From assembly GCA_030427385.1 (NCBI GenBank), contig JAUHWR010000001.1:186001-250000 (forward strand): a DNA stretch of 64,000 nucleotides, in the 5' to 3' direction. Below the pieces are notes generated by a model that saw only the letters and a program-made list of their open reading frames with translations, did no database searches and was not told where the DNA came from. The position numbers were made by a program, and so were the translations under genes. The stretch comes from Alphaproteobacteria bacterium (GTDB taxonomy: Bacteria; Pseudomonadota; Alphaproteobacteria; Micavibrionales; Micavibrionaceae). Below are positions 19,486 through 28,442 of the stretch, in pieces; the first letter of the stretch is position 1, and each line of letters opens with the position of its first letter.

Positions 19486-20535
19486 CTATGCCGTATGTAT
19501 TTGTTTAAAATTAACCAAGCACTTCTTATCTTCATCCCATAGCTTTAATCGCATACATTTCAGACTTTTCCAAAAAGTGATTTGATTAATATCGCGCAGT
19601 TCCGGTCTGGCATCCATACATTCCTGCAATTTATAATTGGGTATTTTACTGCATAGGTGATGGATGTGATGAAGGCCGATATTTCCGGTAAACCATTGCA
19701 GGATTTTAGGAAGTTTATAATAAGAGCTGCCGTGAAGGCTGGCTTCTTGTAGTTTCCAGTTTTCACTGCCATCCCAATAGGTATCTTCAAATTGATGTTG
19801 AATGAAAAACAGCCATCCGCCGATCCAGGATGTTAGAATAAGAGTGGGCAAAATGACTAATAACAACATATTTACGCCTACAAAATAGGCCATGACACCA
19901 TAGAATAAGGTCAAAGAAAGTGTTGTTAAAATAGAGCTCTTCCATCTTGAGTAACCGCTTAAACTTTTCCCGTTATCATAGAACATGGAGCGTTCCGTAT
20001 GCGGAATGCGAGATGCTAAAAGGATATATATTGGCGTACCAAACATAAGTAAAAAAACAGGGTTTCGATAAATTCTATACAGAAACTTCTTTAAAGGCGT
20101 GTAGGATTGATACTCCTTTACGGTAATGGTCTCAACGCCGCCCACATTCCGGTGATCCAAATTGCCCGATGTGGCATGGTGGATATTATGAGAGCGCCGC
20201 CAGAAATCGTAAGGTGTAACGGTAAATAAACTAAGAAACCTACCCGTCCAATCATTCATTTTTTTTGTTTTAAAAAAAGACCCATGCCCGCAATCATGCT
20301 GCAATGTGAAAAGACGTGTTAATAAACCAGCGGCCAGAATAATTAATAATGCCGTAAGCCAGTAAGAGATTTGCATACTATAATAAGCGGCTATTAAGAT
20401 TGCAACATATAAGATAACTGTCGTTATAAGTTGAAAAACACTTCGCATCTCATCGGCGCCTTGATAGGACATGCAATGTGCAGCAATTTGCTTAATCGGT
20501 GTTTCTTCGGAAATATCCGCTTGTTCTGTACTCAT
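19486..20535 (-). CDS. Membrane fatty-acid desaturase
   Basis: 349 residues with about six hydrophobic segments and the three histidine boxes of the di-iron desaturase family: HDCGH (80-84), HNIHH (116-120) and HHIHH (289-293). Box spacing fits acyl-lipid omega-6/delta-12-type enzymes (DesA-like), which introduce double bonds into membrane acyl chains. Electron donors are not adjacent. The mRNA start lies in a strong hairpin (20539-20581), suggesting post-transcriptional control. Chain position specificity cannot be told from sequence. Confidence 0.9.
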   Translation of the reverse strand: MSTEQADISEETPIKQIAAHCMSYQGADEMRSVFQLITTVILYVAILIAAYYSMQISYWLTALLIILAAGLLTRLFTLQHDCGHGSFFKTKKMNDWTGRFLSLFTVTPYDFWRRSHNIHHATSGNLDHRNVGGVETITVKEYQSYTPLKKFLYRIYRNPVFLLMFGTPIYILLASRIPHTERSMFYDNGKSLSGYSRWKSSILTTLSLTLFYGVMAYFVGVNMLLLVILPTLILTSWIGGWLFFIQHQFEDTYWDGSENWKLQEASLHGSSYYKLPKILQWFTGNIGLHHIHHLCSKIPNYKLQECMDARPELRDINQITFWKSLKCMRLKLWDEDKKCLVNFKQIHTA

Positions 20536-20538
20536 GAT

Positions 20539-20581
20539 GCCTCTGATATATATTAACCATTCATACTAGAAGATCAGAGGC
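20539..20581 (-). promoter_or_regulatory. Hairpin that covers the desaturase ribosome-binding site
   Basis: On the minus strand GCCTCTGAT pairs with ATCAGAGGC, a perfect 9-bp stem with a 25-base loop. The 3' arm contains the only Shine-Dalgarno-like run (AGAGG), three to eight bases before the desaturase ATG. Folding would hide it from the ribosome. It may instead be a DNA operator. Confidence 0.5.
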
Positions 20582-20789
20582 TTAATACAACAGTTTTTCG
20601 TTATATACCTTTATTTATAAGCTTTTTAGCGATTTTGCGAATATGTATAAAGCAATAAAATTAACGTTTTATTTAATATATCTTTACTTAAATATGGTAT
20701 TTTAACAATGGGTAAGTCTATGTTTTTATATGATTTGCTTCTTTGTAGTAAACAAATAAGAGACACAGAATGTGTATATATAGGATGAT

Positions 20790-22361
20790 ATGGAGATAGT
20801 CGTGAATAGCGCGTCACGTGCAACACTTCTATCACTCCAAAGCACGTCACGTTCAATTGATTTAACAAGCCTGCGTCTTTCCACGGGTTTGAAAGTGAAT
20901 ACTGCACTCGATAATCCCCAAAATTTCTTTGCCTCTTCTGCCTTAAAAAACGAATCGTCAGATTTTAATCGTCTTCTTGATGGCATTGGACAAAGTGCCC
21001 GCACAATTCAAACGGCCTTGCATGGGGTTGAGACTACATCAAAATTATTGAATCAAGCCGAAACTATTGCAATTGAATCGCGTGAGAAGCTGTTAAATGG
21101 GGAGGTGGATGACCAGATTTATGAGGTTGAGAAAAATATTGTCCCTGCATCTTTGGACGCTCAGATATTACAAGCTTCACCGGATGTGTATTATCGCCTG
21201 GATAATGTTGGGGCGACCGCAACAGATTTTGGCGGCGGCGGAGGCGTGACAGCAACGTATAATGGGGGCGTTAGCACAGGCGCGCCGGCTTTATATAATA
21301 ATGGCGGCACCTTCAGTGCTGATTTTGATGGTATTAATGACCGTATTGTCGTTCAAAATAGTAATCTGATTAATGTGGGCGCACGACCGGAGAGAACGAT
21401 TGAATTGGTGTTTAATGCGGATGATGTCACCACGCGCCAAGTCTTATATGAAGAGGGCGGGGGGACGAATAGCTTTAATATTTATATTGAAAATGGGGAG
21501 GTGTTCGTTACGGGGACAGACCAAAATGTATGGGGGCCCAATTCTTTGCAGGGTCCTACAAATATTCGCGCCGCTATTACGACGGGGCAAACGTATCATG
21601 TGGCACTCGTCTTCAGTTCATTTAATAATAGGTTTGAGGGGTTCCTCGACGGCTCGACTATGGGTGATGTTAGTGTTGGTAATACGCCATTCCCCAGCCA
21701 TACCGGCGGCGTAGGTATCGGAAGTTTTAATGGCGGCGCTTGGTTTGATACCGTCAGCAGCGGTGGCAACGGATCTAATTTTAATGGGCGCATTTCAAAT
21801 GTTGCTATATATAATGACGCATTGGACGGTAGTGTGATTGCCAGCCATGCGAATTCTCTCAACGCACGCTCAACGATTGAATTCCATCATCGTGACTTTG
21901 AAAACGTAATGAATGAAATTAATCAGGTTGCCTTTGATGCTAGCTATCGCGGCATAAATTTATTATGGGGTGAAAATTTATCAACGACGTTTAATCCATT
22001 AAAAACAAGCACTATTGTCACTGATGGCGTTGATTTTAGACGTTTTGCAGATGCTGTCCCTCGCAATGATTTTAATAATCTGAATCATTTAAATAATATT
22101 TTGGAAAAACTTACAATTGCCAAAGATGCTTTGCGGGATTTTAGCTCTTCACTCGTGTCGGACTTAAATATTATTGAAACAAGAAAAATTTATACAAGAG
22201 AATATATCTCGACACTACAATCGGGCTCGGATGATTTAACATTAATTGATCAAAATAAAGCCGGCGCGAATTTTCTGGCGCTTCAAACGCGCCAGCAATT
22301 GGGTGTGACGGCACTATCGCTTGCCAGTCAGTCAAATCAGAGCGTACTTAGGTTGTTTTAG
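20790..22361 (+). CDS. Flagellin with a LamG-like domain inserted in the surface region
   Basis: 523 residues. The N-terminal ~115 residues are flagellin D0/D1 (SLRLSTGLKVNTALDNPQNFFASSAL). The C-terminal ~120 residues are the matching flagellin helix ending in SNQSVLRLF. Between them, residues ~132-352 form a beta-rich laminin-G/concanavalin-like domain (FSADFDGINDRIVV, RTIELVFNADD, GQTYHVALVF, FNGRISNVAIYNDAL). In a filament this part would be exposed on the outside and could bind glycans. ATG 20790 has AGGA upstream; GTG 20802, preceded by GGAG, is an equally credible start. No flagellar cluster surrounds it. Confidence 0.88.
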   Translation: MEIVVNSASRATLLSLQSTSRSIDLTSLRLSTGLKVNTALDNPQNFFASSALKNESSDFNRLLDGIGQSARTIQTALHGVETTSKLLNQAETIAIESREKLLNGEVDDQIYEVEKNIVPASLDAQILQASPDVYYRLDNVGATATDFGGGGGVTATYNGGVSTGAPALYNNGGTFSADFDGINDRIVVQNSNLINVGARPERTIELVFNADDVTTRQVLYEEGGGTNSFNIYIENGEVFVTGTDQNVWGPNSLQGPTNIRAAITTGQTYHVALVFSSFNNRFEGFLDGSTMGDVSVGNTPFPSHTGGVGIGSFNGGAWFDTVSSGGNGSNFNGRISNVAIYNDALDGSVIASHANSLNARSTIEFHHRDFENVMNEINQVAFDASYRGINLLWGENLSTTFNPLKTSTIVTDGVDFRRFADAVPRNDFNNLNHLNNILEKLTIAKDALRDFSSSLVSDLNIIETRKIYTREYISTLQSGSDDLTLIDQNKAGANFLALQTRQQLGVTALSLASQSNQSVLRLF

Positions 22362-22864
22362 AAATATTTTCGAATGGCTTGTGATACAACTAACTTCAGT
22401 TCTTCGGCTTTTGGTCCGACCTCACCTTTAAGTTTTTCATTGAAGGTAATCCACATAACATCAATATGAGCTTGGACAATAACGTGATGTTCTTTTTTGT
22501 TTACATCAATTTTTTCGCAAAAATTTCTCAGAGATAAACTAAAATGATGCATTAGGTCATGTTGGTACGTTGCGGTCAGGTCTTTTATATTATTAGAAAA
22601 ATTATATATGCGATCAATCAATTCATCGCGCTGGTCTTCGGGGGCTTGCTTTAATTCTTTCCATGAATCCACGAGCTGGTTCAAAACCGCTTCGACTGTT
22701 GCCGGATATTCATTTTCTTTTTGGTCGATTTTCATTTGAGCTTTCAAGATGGTGGATTTATCAATAAATCCAACTTTATCTTCATCTAGCCCAAATCCGG
22801 CCTTAAGCTTAAGTTTATTAACGCGTTTATAGACTTGTACTTTTTTTTCTTCAGAATTCTTCAC
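22358..22864 (-). CDS. Helical protein coupled to the response regulator
   Basis: About 168 residues, rich in charge and predicted helical, with no family I can name. I place the start at GTG 22864 (VKNSEEKKVQ), which has GGAGGT directly upstream. An ATG further up at 22909 would lie deep inside the receiver gene. The gene overlaps the response-regulator gene by 14 bases, so they are translated together. It has no membrane segments or obvious catalytic motif. A role as the receiver's effector or phosphotransfer partner is inference from gene order. Its end overlaps the flagellin end by four bases on the opposite strand. Confidence 0.7.
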   Translation of the reverse strand: MKNSEEKKVQVYKRVNKLKLKAGFGLDEDKVGFIDKSTILKAQMKIDQKENEYPATVEAVLNQLVDSWKELKQAPEDQRDELIDRIYNFSNNIKDLTATYQHDLMHHFSLSLRNFCEKIDVNKKEHHVIVQAHIDVMWITFNEKLKGEVGPKAEELKLVVSQAIRKYF

Positions 22865-23414
22865 TATGAACCTCCATGTCTTGGCTATCAAGTTTACGAC
22901 GATCGGCACCCTTAAATTTTACTGACTGACGACGACGATCAGGGCCGAAAAAGTCAGGAGTCTTTATGAAAGGCCTTGGTTTTTCAATCACATGTTGGAT
23001 GCGACTGGCTAATTTTTCAGCAGAAACCGGCTTTACCATTACTTCTGTTGCTCCTAAATCACGTGCTTTCTCAACGAATTTTGTTGAGGTATAGGCGCTA
23101 CATACAATAACGGGTAAGAATTTAATCGTCTCATTTGTGTTATCTCTAATCCATTCTAAAAGTTCCTGCCCATTCATTTCAGGCATCAACCAATCAATGA
23201 TAATAACATCAATATTATTAACACTTTGTACTGTATTGTAATTTTTTATACGGTCCATCGCATGACGGCCATTTTCGGCCTTCATGATCTTTCCCACGCC
23301 CATTTCCGCCAAGGTGGATGACACTAACTCTGTAATAAAGGCAAAGTCATCCACAACCAACACTTTAAATGTGCTGAAATCGTATCCTTGTTTTTCTTTA
23401 CGTTCGATAGTCAG
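22851..23414 (-). CDS. CheY-like response regulator, probable CTG start
   Basis: A receiver domain with VLVVDD (acidic pocket), phosphoacceptor Asp in IIIDWLMPEMNG, Ser/Thr in VVCSAYTS and Lys in MVKPVS. After the domain come the tail motif FFGPDRRRQ and a second DRR, common in alphaproteobacterial single-domain regulators. The first usual start codon, GTG 23363, would remove the beginning of strand beta-1 and has no ribosome site. Seventeen codons upstream, CTG at 23414 is preceded by AAGGAG at six bases and gives an N-terminus TIERKEKQGYDFSTFKVLVVDD. I therefore annotate the CTG start. There is no output domain. Confidence 0.8.
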   Translation of the reverse strand: MTIERKEKQGYDFSTFKVLVVDDFAFITELVSSTLAEMGVGKIMKAENGRHAMDRIKNYNTVQSVNNIDVIIIDWLMPEMNGQELLEWIRDNTNETIKFLPVIVCSAYTSTKFVEKARDLGATEVMVKPVSAEKLASRIQHVIEKPRPFIKTPDFFGPDRRRQSVKFKGADRRKLDSQDMEVHSEEF

Positions 23415-23504
23415 TGTCGTCTCCTTAAAAATATATCGTTTTTATTTTATGGGAGTTTATGACGCTTGCAAAGCAAGAAGTCATAAAAAGTCCTTTAGAT
23501 AGAA

Positions 23505-25295
23505 TCAATAAACGCGTGCTTTGGGGGGGATAGGCTTGATTTCATCGGTCAGGGTTTCCATCGTGACGGGACGATCTCCGAATATTACCTTTCCATTCGG
23601 ATCAACCCATGTCACAGAATGACGCATCCAGTTTTTATCATCGCGATCCGGATAATCCTCATGCGCATGTGCGCCGCGGCTTTCTTTACGGTTAGTGGCG
23701 GCATATAAAGTGGCAACTGATTGGGACAATAAATTGTCCAATTCCAATGTTTCAACTAAATCCGTATTAAAAATCATGGAGCGGTCTTCAATACCAAGAT
23801 CAATACGGGCATCAAAACATTCGTCAATTTTCACACAACCTTCTTGCAGGCTTTCATCCGTTCTGAAAACGGCGGCATGGTTTTGCATGGTGCGTTGCAT
23901 TTGGCTGCGAAGCTCTGCTGTGCGGGTATCACCCTTTGCATTGCGGAAATGATCAAGACGATCAAGCGCGCGCGTGCCATCATCAGCGCCGAGCGGCTTA
24001 TGTGTTGCGCCGGGTGTAATTGTTTCCGCACAGCGGATGGACGCGCTGCGCCCAAATACAACCAAATCAAGAAGGGAATTTGATCCCAGACGATTGGCAC
24101 CGTGAACGGACACACATGCGGCTTCGCCGATCGCCATTAATCCCGGCACAATCGCATTTGGATTATCTTCGGACGGGTTTAGAACCTCGGCGCGGTAATT
24201 GGTGGGGATGCCTCCCATATTATAATGCACGGTGGGTAAAACCGGGATTGGCTCTTTTGTTACATCGACGGCGGAAAATATCTTTGCGGTTTCCGCAATG
24301 CCCGGAAGACGCCCGTGAATAATATCGGGATCAAGATGCATCAGATTCAGATGGATATGATCATTATGTTCGCCGACTCCGCGCCCTTCGCGGATTTCAA
24401 TCGTCATGGAACGGGAGACCACATCGCGTGACGCTAAATCTTTTGCGGATGGCGCGTAACGCTCCATAAAGCGCTCGCCCTCTGAATTGGTTAAGTACCC
24501 GCCTTCACCGCGCACGCCTTCTGTAATCAAACAGCCGGCGCCATAAATGCCTGTTGGGTGAAACTGAACAAATTCCATATCTTGCAGCGGTAATCCGGCG
24601 CGAAGTACCATGGCATTTCCATCCCCCGTACAGGTATGGGCGGATGTACAAGAGAAATAAGCGCGTCCATAACCACCGGTGGCTAAGATTGTTTGATGCG
24701 CGCGGAATCTATGGATTTCACCTTTATCCAAATCCCACGCCATAACACCCAGACAATCACCGTCGTCACCCATAATCAGATCAAGCGCAAAATATTCAAT
24801 GAAAAATTCCGCATTATGTTTCATGGCCTGCTGATAAAGGGTGTGCAACATGGCATGCCCCGTTCTATCGGCGGCGGCGCAGGTGCGTTGCGCCGTACCT
24901 TCGCCAAAATCGACGGTCATACCGCCAAAGGCACGCTGATAAATTTTACCTTCTTCTGTGCGGGAAAACGGCACGCCGTAATGCTCCAACTCAATAATCG
25001 CTTGCGGCGCTTCACGGCACATATATTCGATTGAGTCCTGATCACCCAGCCAGTCAGATCCCTTTACAGTGTCATACATATGGAATGTCCAATGATCACG
25101 CCCCATATTTCCAAGTGCCGCCGAAATGCCGCCCTGCGCCGCAACAGTATGTGAACGTGTGGGGAATACTTTGGTGATGCAGGCTGTTGAAAGGCCTGCT
25201 TCCACGCAGCCAACCACAGCGCGAAGGCCGGAGCCTCCGCCGCCGACAACAACAACGTCATATTCGTGATCTATAATTTTATACTGGTCTGACAT
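23505..25295 (-). CDS. sdhA: Succinate dehydrogenase flavoprotein subunit
   Basis: 596 residues, normal length. It has the N-terminal FAD dinucleotide motif [16 protein letters not shown], the flavinylation histidine in [10 protein letters not shown], active-site regions [14 protein letters not shown] and [15 protein letters not shown], and the C-terminal [16 protein letters not shown]. It oxidises succinate to fumarate in the TCA cycle and respiratory complex II at the inner membrane. It is the last gene of the sdhC-sdhD-ORF-sdhA unit; the expected sdhB is not downstream. Confidence 0.97.
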   Translation of the reverse strand: MSDQYKIIDHEYDVVVVGGGGSGLRAVVGCVEAGLSTACITKVFPTRSHTVAAQGGISAALGNMGRDHWTFHMYDTVKGSDWLGDQDSIEYMCREAPQAIIELEHYGVPFSRTEEGKIYQRAFGGMTVDFGEGTAQRTCAAADRTGHAMLHTLYQQAMKHNAEFFIEYFALDLIMGDDGDCLGVMAWDLDKGEIHRFRAHQTILATGGYGRAYFSCTSAHTCTGDGNAMVLRAGLPLQDMEFVQFHPTGIYGAGCLITEGVRGEGGYLTNSEGERFMERYAPSAKDLASRDVVSRSMTIEIREGRGVGEHNDHIHLNLMHLDPDIIHGRLPGIAETAKIFSAVDVTKEPIPVLPTVHYNMGGIPTNYRAEVLNPSEDNPNAIVPGLMAIGEAACVSVHGANRLGSNSLLDLVVFGRSASIRCAETITPGATHKPLGADDGTRALDRLDHFRNAKGDTRTAELRSQMQRTMQNHAAVFRTDESLQEGCVKIDECFDARIDLGIEDRSMIFNTDLVETLELDNLLSQSVATLYAATNRKESRGAHAHEDYPDRDDKNWMRHSVTWVDPNGKVIFGDRPVTMETLTDEIKPIPPKARVY

Positions 25296-25331
25296 ATTTT
25301 CTATACGTACTTTAATGAGAGGGAGAGGGAT

Positions 25332-26030
25332 TTATTGAAACAAAACATTGCTTCCAAATTGGACATGGCCGGATCCTTGGGCGTCTTTAATATAATCCGG
25401 TACGGTTTCTTCGATGTTGGTAACCATCGCCTTACCCTTGCAGTTTTCATGAGAAATTCTGGGGATATCGTCATAATCAATAACAATATGATGACGGCAT
25501 TCATTCTTTGTAATGACATCTGCCGTTACTTTTATAATATCCTCGATCTCAGTCGCATCATATTTATATGTATGAATAATATTCACATCAACGATCGCTT
25601 TTTGCCCCATATATTCGATATTTTTAATATCGTATTGGGCTTCCATATTTTTAATTTTTTTCTCTTCTTTAAGGGCATTTTCAAATAGGCCCCGATCCAT
25701 TTGTATATTTACAAACGGAAGAATATCATCCTTTTCAGTCAGGATTTTATAAGTCCCTTTGATTTGTGCGGCTTCGGTATAATGATACACAATTTGCTGG
25801 GCAATTTCTTTACGTTGCTTATCTTCCAGTTCAATATCATCTGTATCAATAAGTGAGATTTCTTTTAGAAGCAGGTCATCATAAAGTTGATTGATTTCGG
25901 CTTGTGTCAAATCCCGGTCTTGCTGGGCTTGCGCGCTTAAACCAATGACGCAAAAACCGGCGGTCAGCAAAAGATATTTCGCAGTATTCGCAGTATTCAT
26001 AGATAGGTACTTTCTTGTTTTCGTCATCAT
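25332..26030 (-). CDS. Secreted protein of unknown function inside the sdh operon
   Basis: 232 residues. A signal peptide (AKYLLLTAGFCVIGLSAQAQ) predicts a periplasmic protein. The start at 26030 has AAGG eight bases upstream; ATG 26000 is possible but lacks a ribosome site. The mature part is acidic, mixed alpha/beta, with no recognised motif. Two cysteines (ECRHH and ENCKG) could pair in the periplasm. It sits between sdhD and sdhA on the same strand, 10 bases after sdhD, so it should be co-expressed with complex II. Function is unknown. Confidence 0.75.
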   Translation of the reverse strand: MMTKTRKYLSMNTANTAKYLLLTAGFCVIGLSAQAQQDRDLTQAEINQLYDDLLLKEISLIDTDDIELEDKQRKEIAQQIVYHYTEAAQIKGTYKILTEKDDILPFVNIQMDRGLFENALKEEKKIKNMEAQYDIKNIEYMGQKAIVDVNIIHTYKYDATEIEDIIKVTADVITKNECRHHIVIDYDDIPRISHENCKGKAMVTNIEETVPDYIKDAQGSGHVQFGSNVLFQ

Positions 26031-26040
26031 AATTAAAACC

Positions 26041-26433
26041 TTACGTAAATGCCAGTTTTAGAATTGAAAAAATACAGGCAACGGCAAGCCCGATATAGAT
26101 AAGACGATGGGAGAGTAATTTTATAATTTTCAACGGTTCATTATGCACATAATCTTCGACAACAACCTGCGTTCCCAAGACAGCATGATAGAAAGCGGAT
26201 ATTACAAATAATATCAATAGAATTGCATTCACAGGCTGTGAGATCCAGCCATCAAATACTAGATAACTTGTGAAATCATGCGTGCAAATTGACCATACTA
26301 GCCAAAGCACCAAAGGAATATTCGCAACCGCGGTCAGCCGTTGATGTATCCAATGATGCGTGCCGCTTTTGGCACTTCCCAGACCACTTACTCTGGCTTC
26401 TGCGGTTTTAAGGCCTGTATTATCCCATTTCAT
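26041..26433 (-). CDS. sdhD: Succinate dehydrogenase membrane anchor subunit D
   Basis: About 130 residues, starting at ATG 26433 (MKWDNTGLKT), one base after the sdhC stop. The N-terminal GLGSAKSGTHHWIHQRLTAVAN motif is characteristic of alphaproteobacterial SdhD. Three membrane helices follow, with HAVLGTQVVVEDYVH between the second and third, carrying the heme/quinone-region histidine. With SdhC it anchors SdhA/SdhB to the membrane and holds heme b and the quinone site. Confidence 0.9.
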   Translation of the reverse strand: MKWDNTGLKTAEARVSGLGSAKSGTHHWIHQRLTAVANIPLVLWLVWSICTHDFTSYLVFDGWISQPVNAILLILFVISAFYHAVLGTQVVVEDYVHNEPLKIIKLLSHRLIYIGLAVACIFSILKLAFT

Positions 26434-26434
26434 A

Positions 26435-26812
26435 TTAACTGATCCAGACAATTAAGGTTAGTAACGCGCTGGCGATTAAAACAATATATCCAGCCATATA
26501 CGCATTTTTAAGTTTAAATAAGCGACCGCTATCCCAGAATAAATGGCGCATGCCATTACATAAATGATAAAAAACAGATGCCGTCCATCCAAATAACAAA
26601 AACATTCCCAATCCGGATGTCATAAAGGATGTGAACGTCGCATAGGATTCAATGCCGCTTGCGGCGGCGATCATCCACCAGGCAAATAGTAACAAGCCAA
26701 TGGTATTTGCGATCCCGGTCATGCGGTGCAAAATTGACATCATAGAGGTCAATTGCGGTTTATAGACCTGCAAATGCGGGGAAAGGGGGCGTTTGGATGT
26801 TTTTGAGCTCAT
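26435..26812 (-). CDS. sdhC: Succinate dehydrogenase cytochrome b556 subunit
   Basis: About 125 residues from ATG 26812 (MSSKTSKRPLSPHLQVYKPQ). The family signature RPLSPHLxVYKPQ and SILHRMTG are present. Three membrane helices follow, with the heme ligand in FYHLCNGMRHLFWD. This is the first gene of the sdh unit, divergent from dnaB with a roughly 155-base spacer. A longer upstream frame is not supported by family length. Confidence 0.93.
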   Translation of the reverse strand: MSSKTSKRPLSPHLQVYKPQLTSMMSILHRMTGIANTIGLLLFAWWMIAAASGIESYATFTSFMTSGLGMFLLFGWTASVFYHLCNGMRHLFWDSGRLFKLKNAYMAGYIVLIASALLTLIVWIS

Positions 26813-26968
26813 AATTACAAAATAGTTTAAGCCGATTATATCATGTTGGCAAGATAGGGATTGGGGATTTTGCCATTTAATGCCGACCACAAACATGTCC
26901 ACGCTATCCACAGGCAGGATATGGTTTTTCTATTCCCAAAAAGCGGATGTCAATGCTATGGTCTGGAC

Positions 26969-28438
26969 ATGTTAAAAGCCATCGAGACACCAGACAACCC
27001 ACCCGAAGACGGGATCAAAAAAAATGATGTTCGTATTTTGCCTCATAATCAGGAGGCAGAGCAGGGCTTGATCGGTGCATTGATGACGGATAATCAGGCT
27101 ATCGAAAAAGTTAGTGAGTTTCTACGCCCGGAACACTTTTTCTTTCCCGCGCATGAGCGCATTTTTCATGCCATTGAAAAATTGATTGATAAGGGACAGG
27201 TTGCCGACGCGACGACCCTTAAAAATTATTTTGAAAGTGATGAAGATCTGGAGCCGGTTGGCGGGGCGAGCTATTTATTTTCTTTGGCGGAAAATTTTGG
27301 CTTTGTATTCAATGTCGGTAACTACGCAAAGACGATTTACGATTTGTACTTACGCCGTCAACTCATCCGTTTAGGGCGCGATGTGGTAGATGATGGCTTC
27401 AAGCATGATCTGGACCGCCCGCCGGAAAAATTGATTGAAGAGGCAGAATCTAAATTATTCAAAATGGCGGAAAGTGGCACGACGGAAAGCGGATTTGTCA
27501 CAATTCGCGAATCGGTGAATGCGGCGATTGCTCTCGCCGAGCAAGCGTTCCATCGTGATTCACAGGTCAGCGGGGTCACAACCGGACTGAAAGATTTAAA
27601 TGAAATGACGGGCGGCTTGCAGCCATCTGACTTGCTTATTTTGGCGGCGCGTCCTTCTATGGGGAAAACATCTTTGGCGATGAATATTGCCTATAACGCT
27701 GCCAGCGCCTATGCGCGATCCGGCGGTAAAGAAGGCGGACGCACATGCTTTTTCTCTCTGGAGATGTCTTCAGATCAGCTTGCTGCCCGATTGTTGGGGG
27801 AGCGGTCAGGCATATCATCAGCGGAAATCCGTAAGGGGAATGTTAAAAAGAATGAGCTTCAGCAATTTATTGAGGCCAGTCACGAACTGTCACAAATTCC
27901 GTTATATATCGATGATACGCCCGCCCTGTCTATCGGCGCGGTTCGTACACGTGCGCGGCGTTTGGTGCGCAAACATGGCTGTGATTTGATTATTATCGAT
28001 TACTTACAGCTTCTACGCGGGTCTGGCTCGGCGCAATCTGAATCTAATCGCGTGCAGGAGGTTTCCGAAATTACGCGCGGGCTAAAAGCAATTGCCAAAG
28101 AACTAAACGTGCCTGTTCTGGCGCTGTCCCAGCTTTCACGTGCGGTGGAACAACGTGAGGATAAACGTCCGATGCTCTCTGATTTGCGTGAATCCGGATC
28201 TATTGAGCAGGACGCCGATATCGTGATGTTTATTTACCGTGAGGAATATTATCTGGAACGCTCTCAGCCCGATATAGACAATGCCGAAAAATTTGCCGCA
28301 TGGCAGGAACGTATGGACAAGGTTTTAAACGTTGCCGAAGTCATCGTTGCCAAACAGCGTCATGGCCCGGTCGGCACTGTCCGTACCTTCTTCGATCCAA
28401 GATTAACCCGATTTAGTGATTTGCAACGGGAGTTTTAA
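26969..28438 (+). CDS. dnaB: Replicative DNA helicase DnaB
   Basis: About 489 residues from ATG 26969 (MLKAIETPDNPP). The N-terminal DnaB domain begins at LPHNQEAEQGLIGALM. The RecA-like C-terminal motor has Walker A AARPSMGKTSLAMN, Walker B LIIIDYLQLL and the arginine-rich VAKQRHGPVGTVRTFF end. It is the hexameric fork helicase. No intein is present. An upstream frame to 26861 is not conserved with the family and would reach back toward the divergent sdhC gene. uvrC follows closely. Confidence 0.96.
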   Translation: MLKAIETPDNPPEDGIKKNDVRILPHNQEAEQGLIGALMTDNQAIEKVSEFLRPEHFFFPAHERIFHAIEKLIDKGQVADATTLKNYFESDEDLEPVGGASYLFSLAENFGFVFNVGNYAKTIYDLYLRRQLIRLGRDVVDDGFKHDLDRPPEKLIEEAESKLFKMAESGTTESGFVTIRESVNAAIALAEQAFHRDSQVSGVTTGLKDLNEMTGGLQPSDLLILAARPSMGKTSLAMNIAYNAASAYARSGGKEGGRTCFFSLEMSSDQLAARLLGERSGISSAEIRKGNVKKNELQQFIEASHELSQIPLYIDDTPALSIGAVRTRARRLVRKHGCDLIIIDYLQLLRGSGSAQSESNRVQEVSEITRGLKAIAKELNVPVLALSQLSRAVEQREDKRPMLSDLRESGSIEQDADIVMFIYREEYYLERSQPDIDNAEKFAAWQERMDKVLNVAEVIVAKQRHGPVGTVRTFFDPRLTRFSDLQREF

Positions 28439-28442
28439 TTCC

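Noticed and set aside
26861-26968. Upstream extension of dnaB
   Set aside because: The extra 36 residues are unlike DnaB N-termini and crowd the promoter region shared with sdhC.
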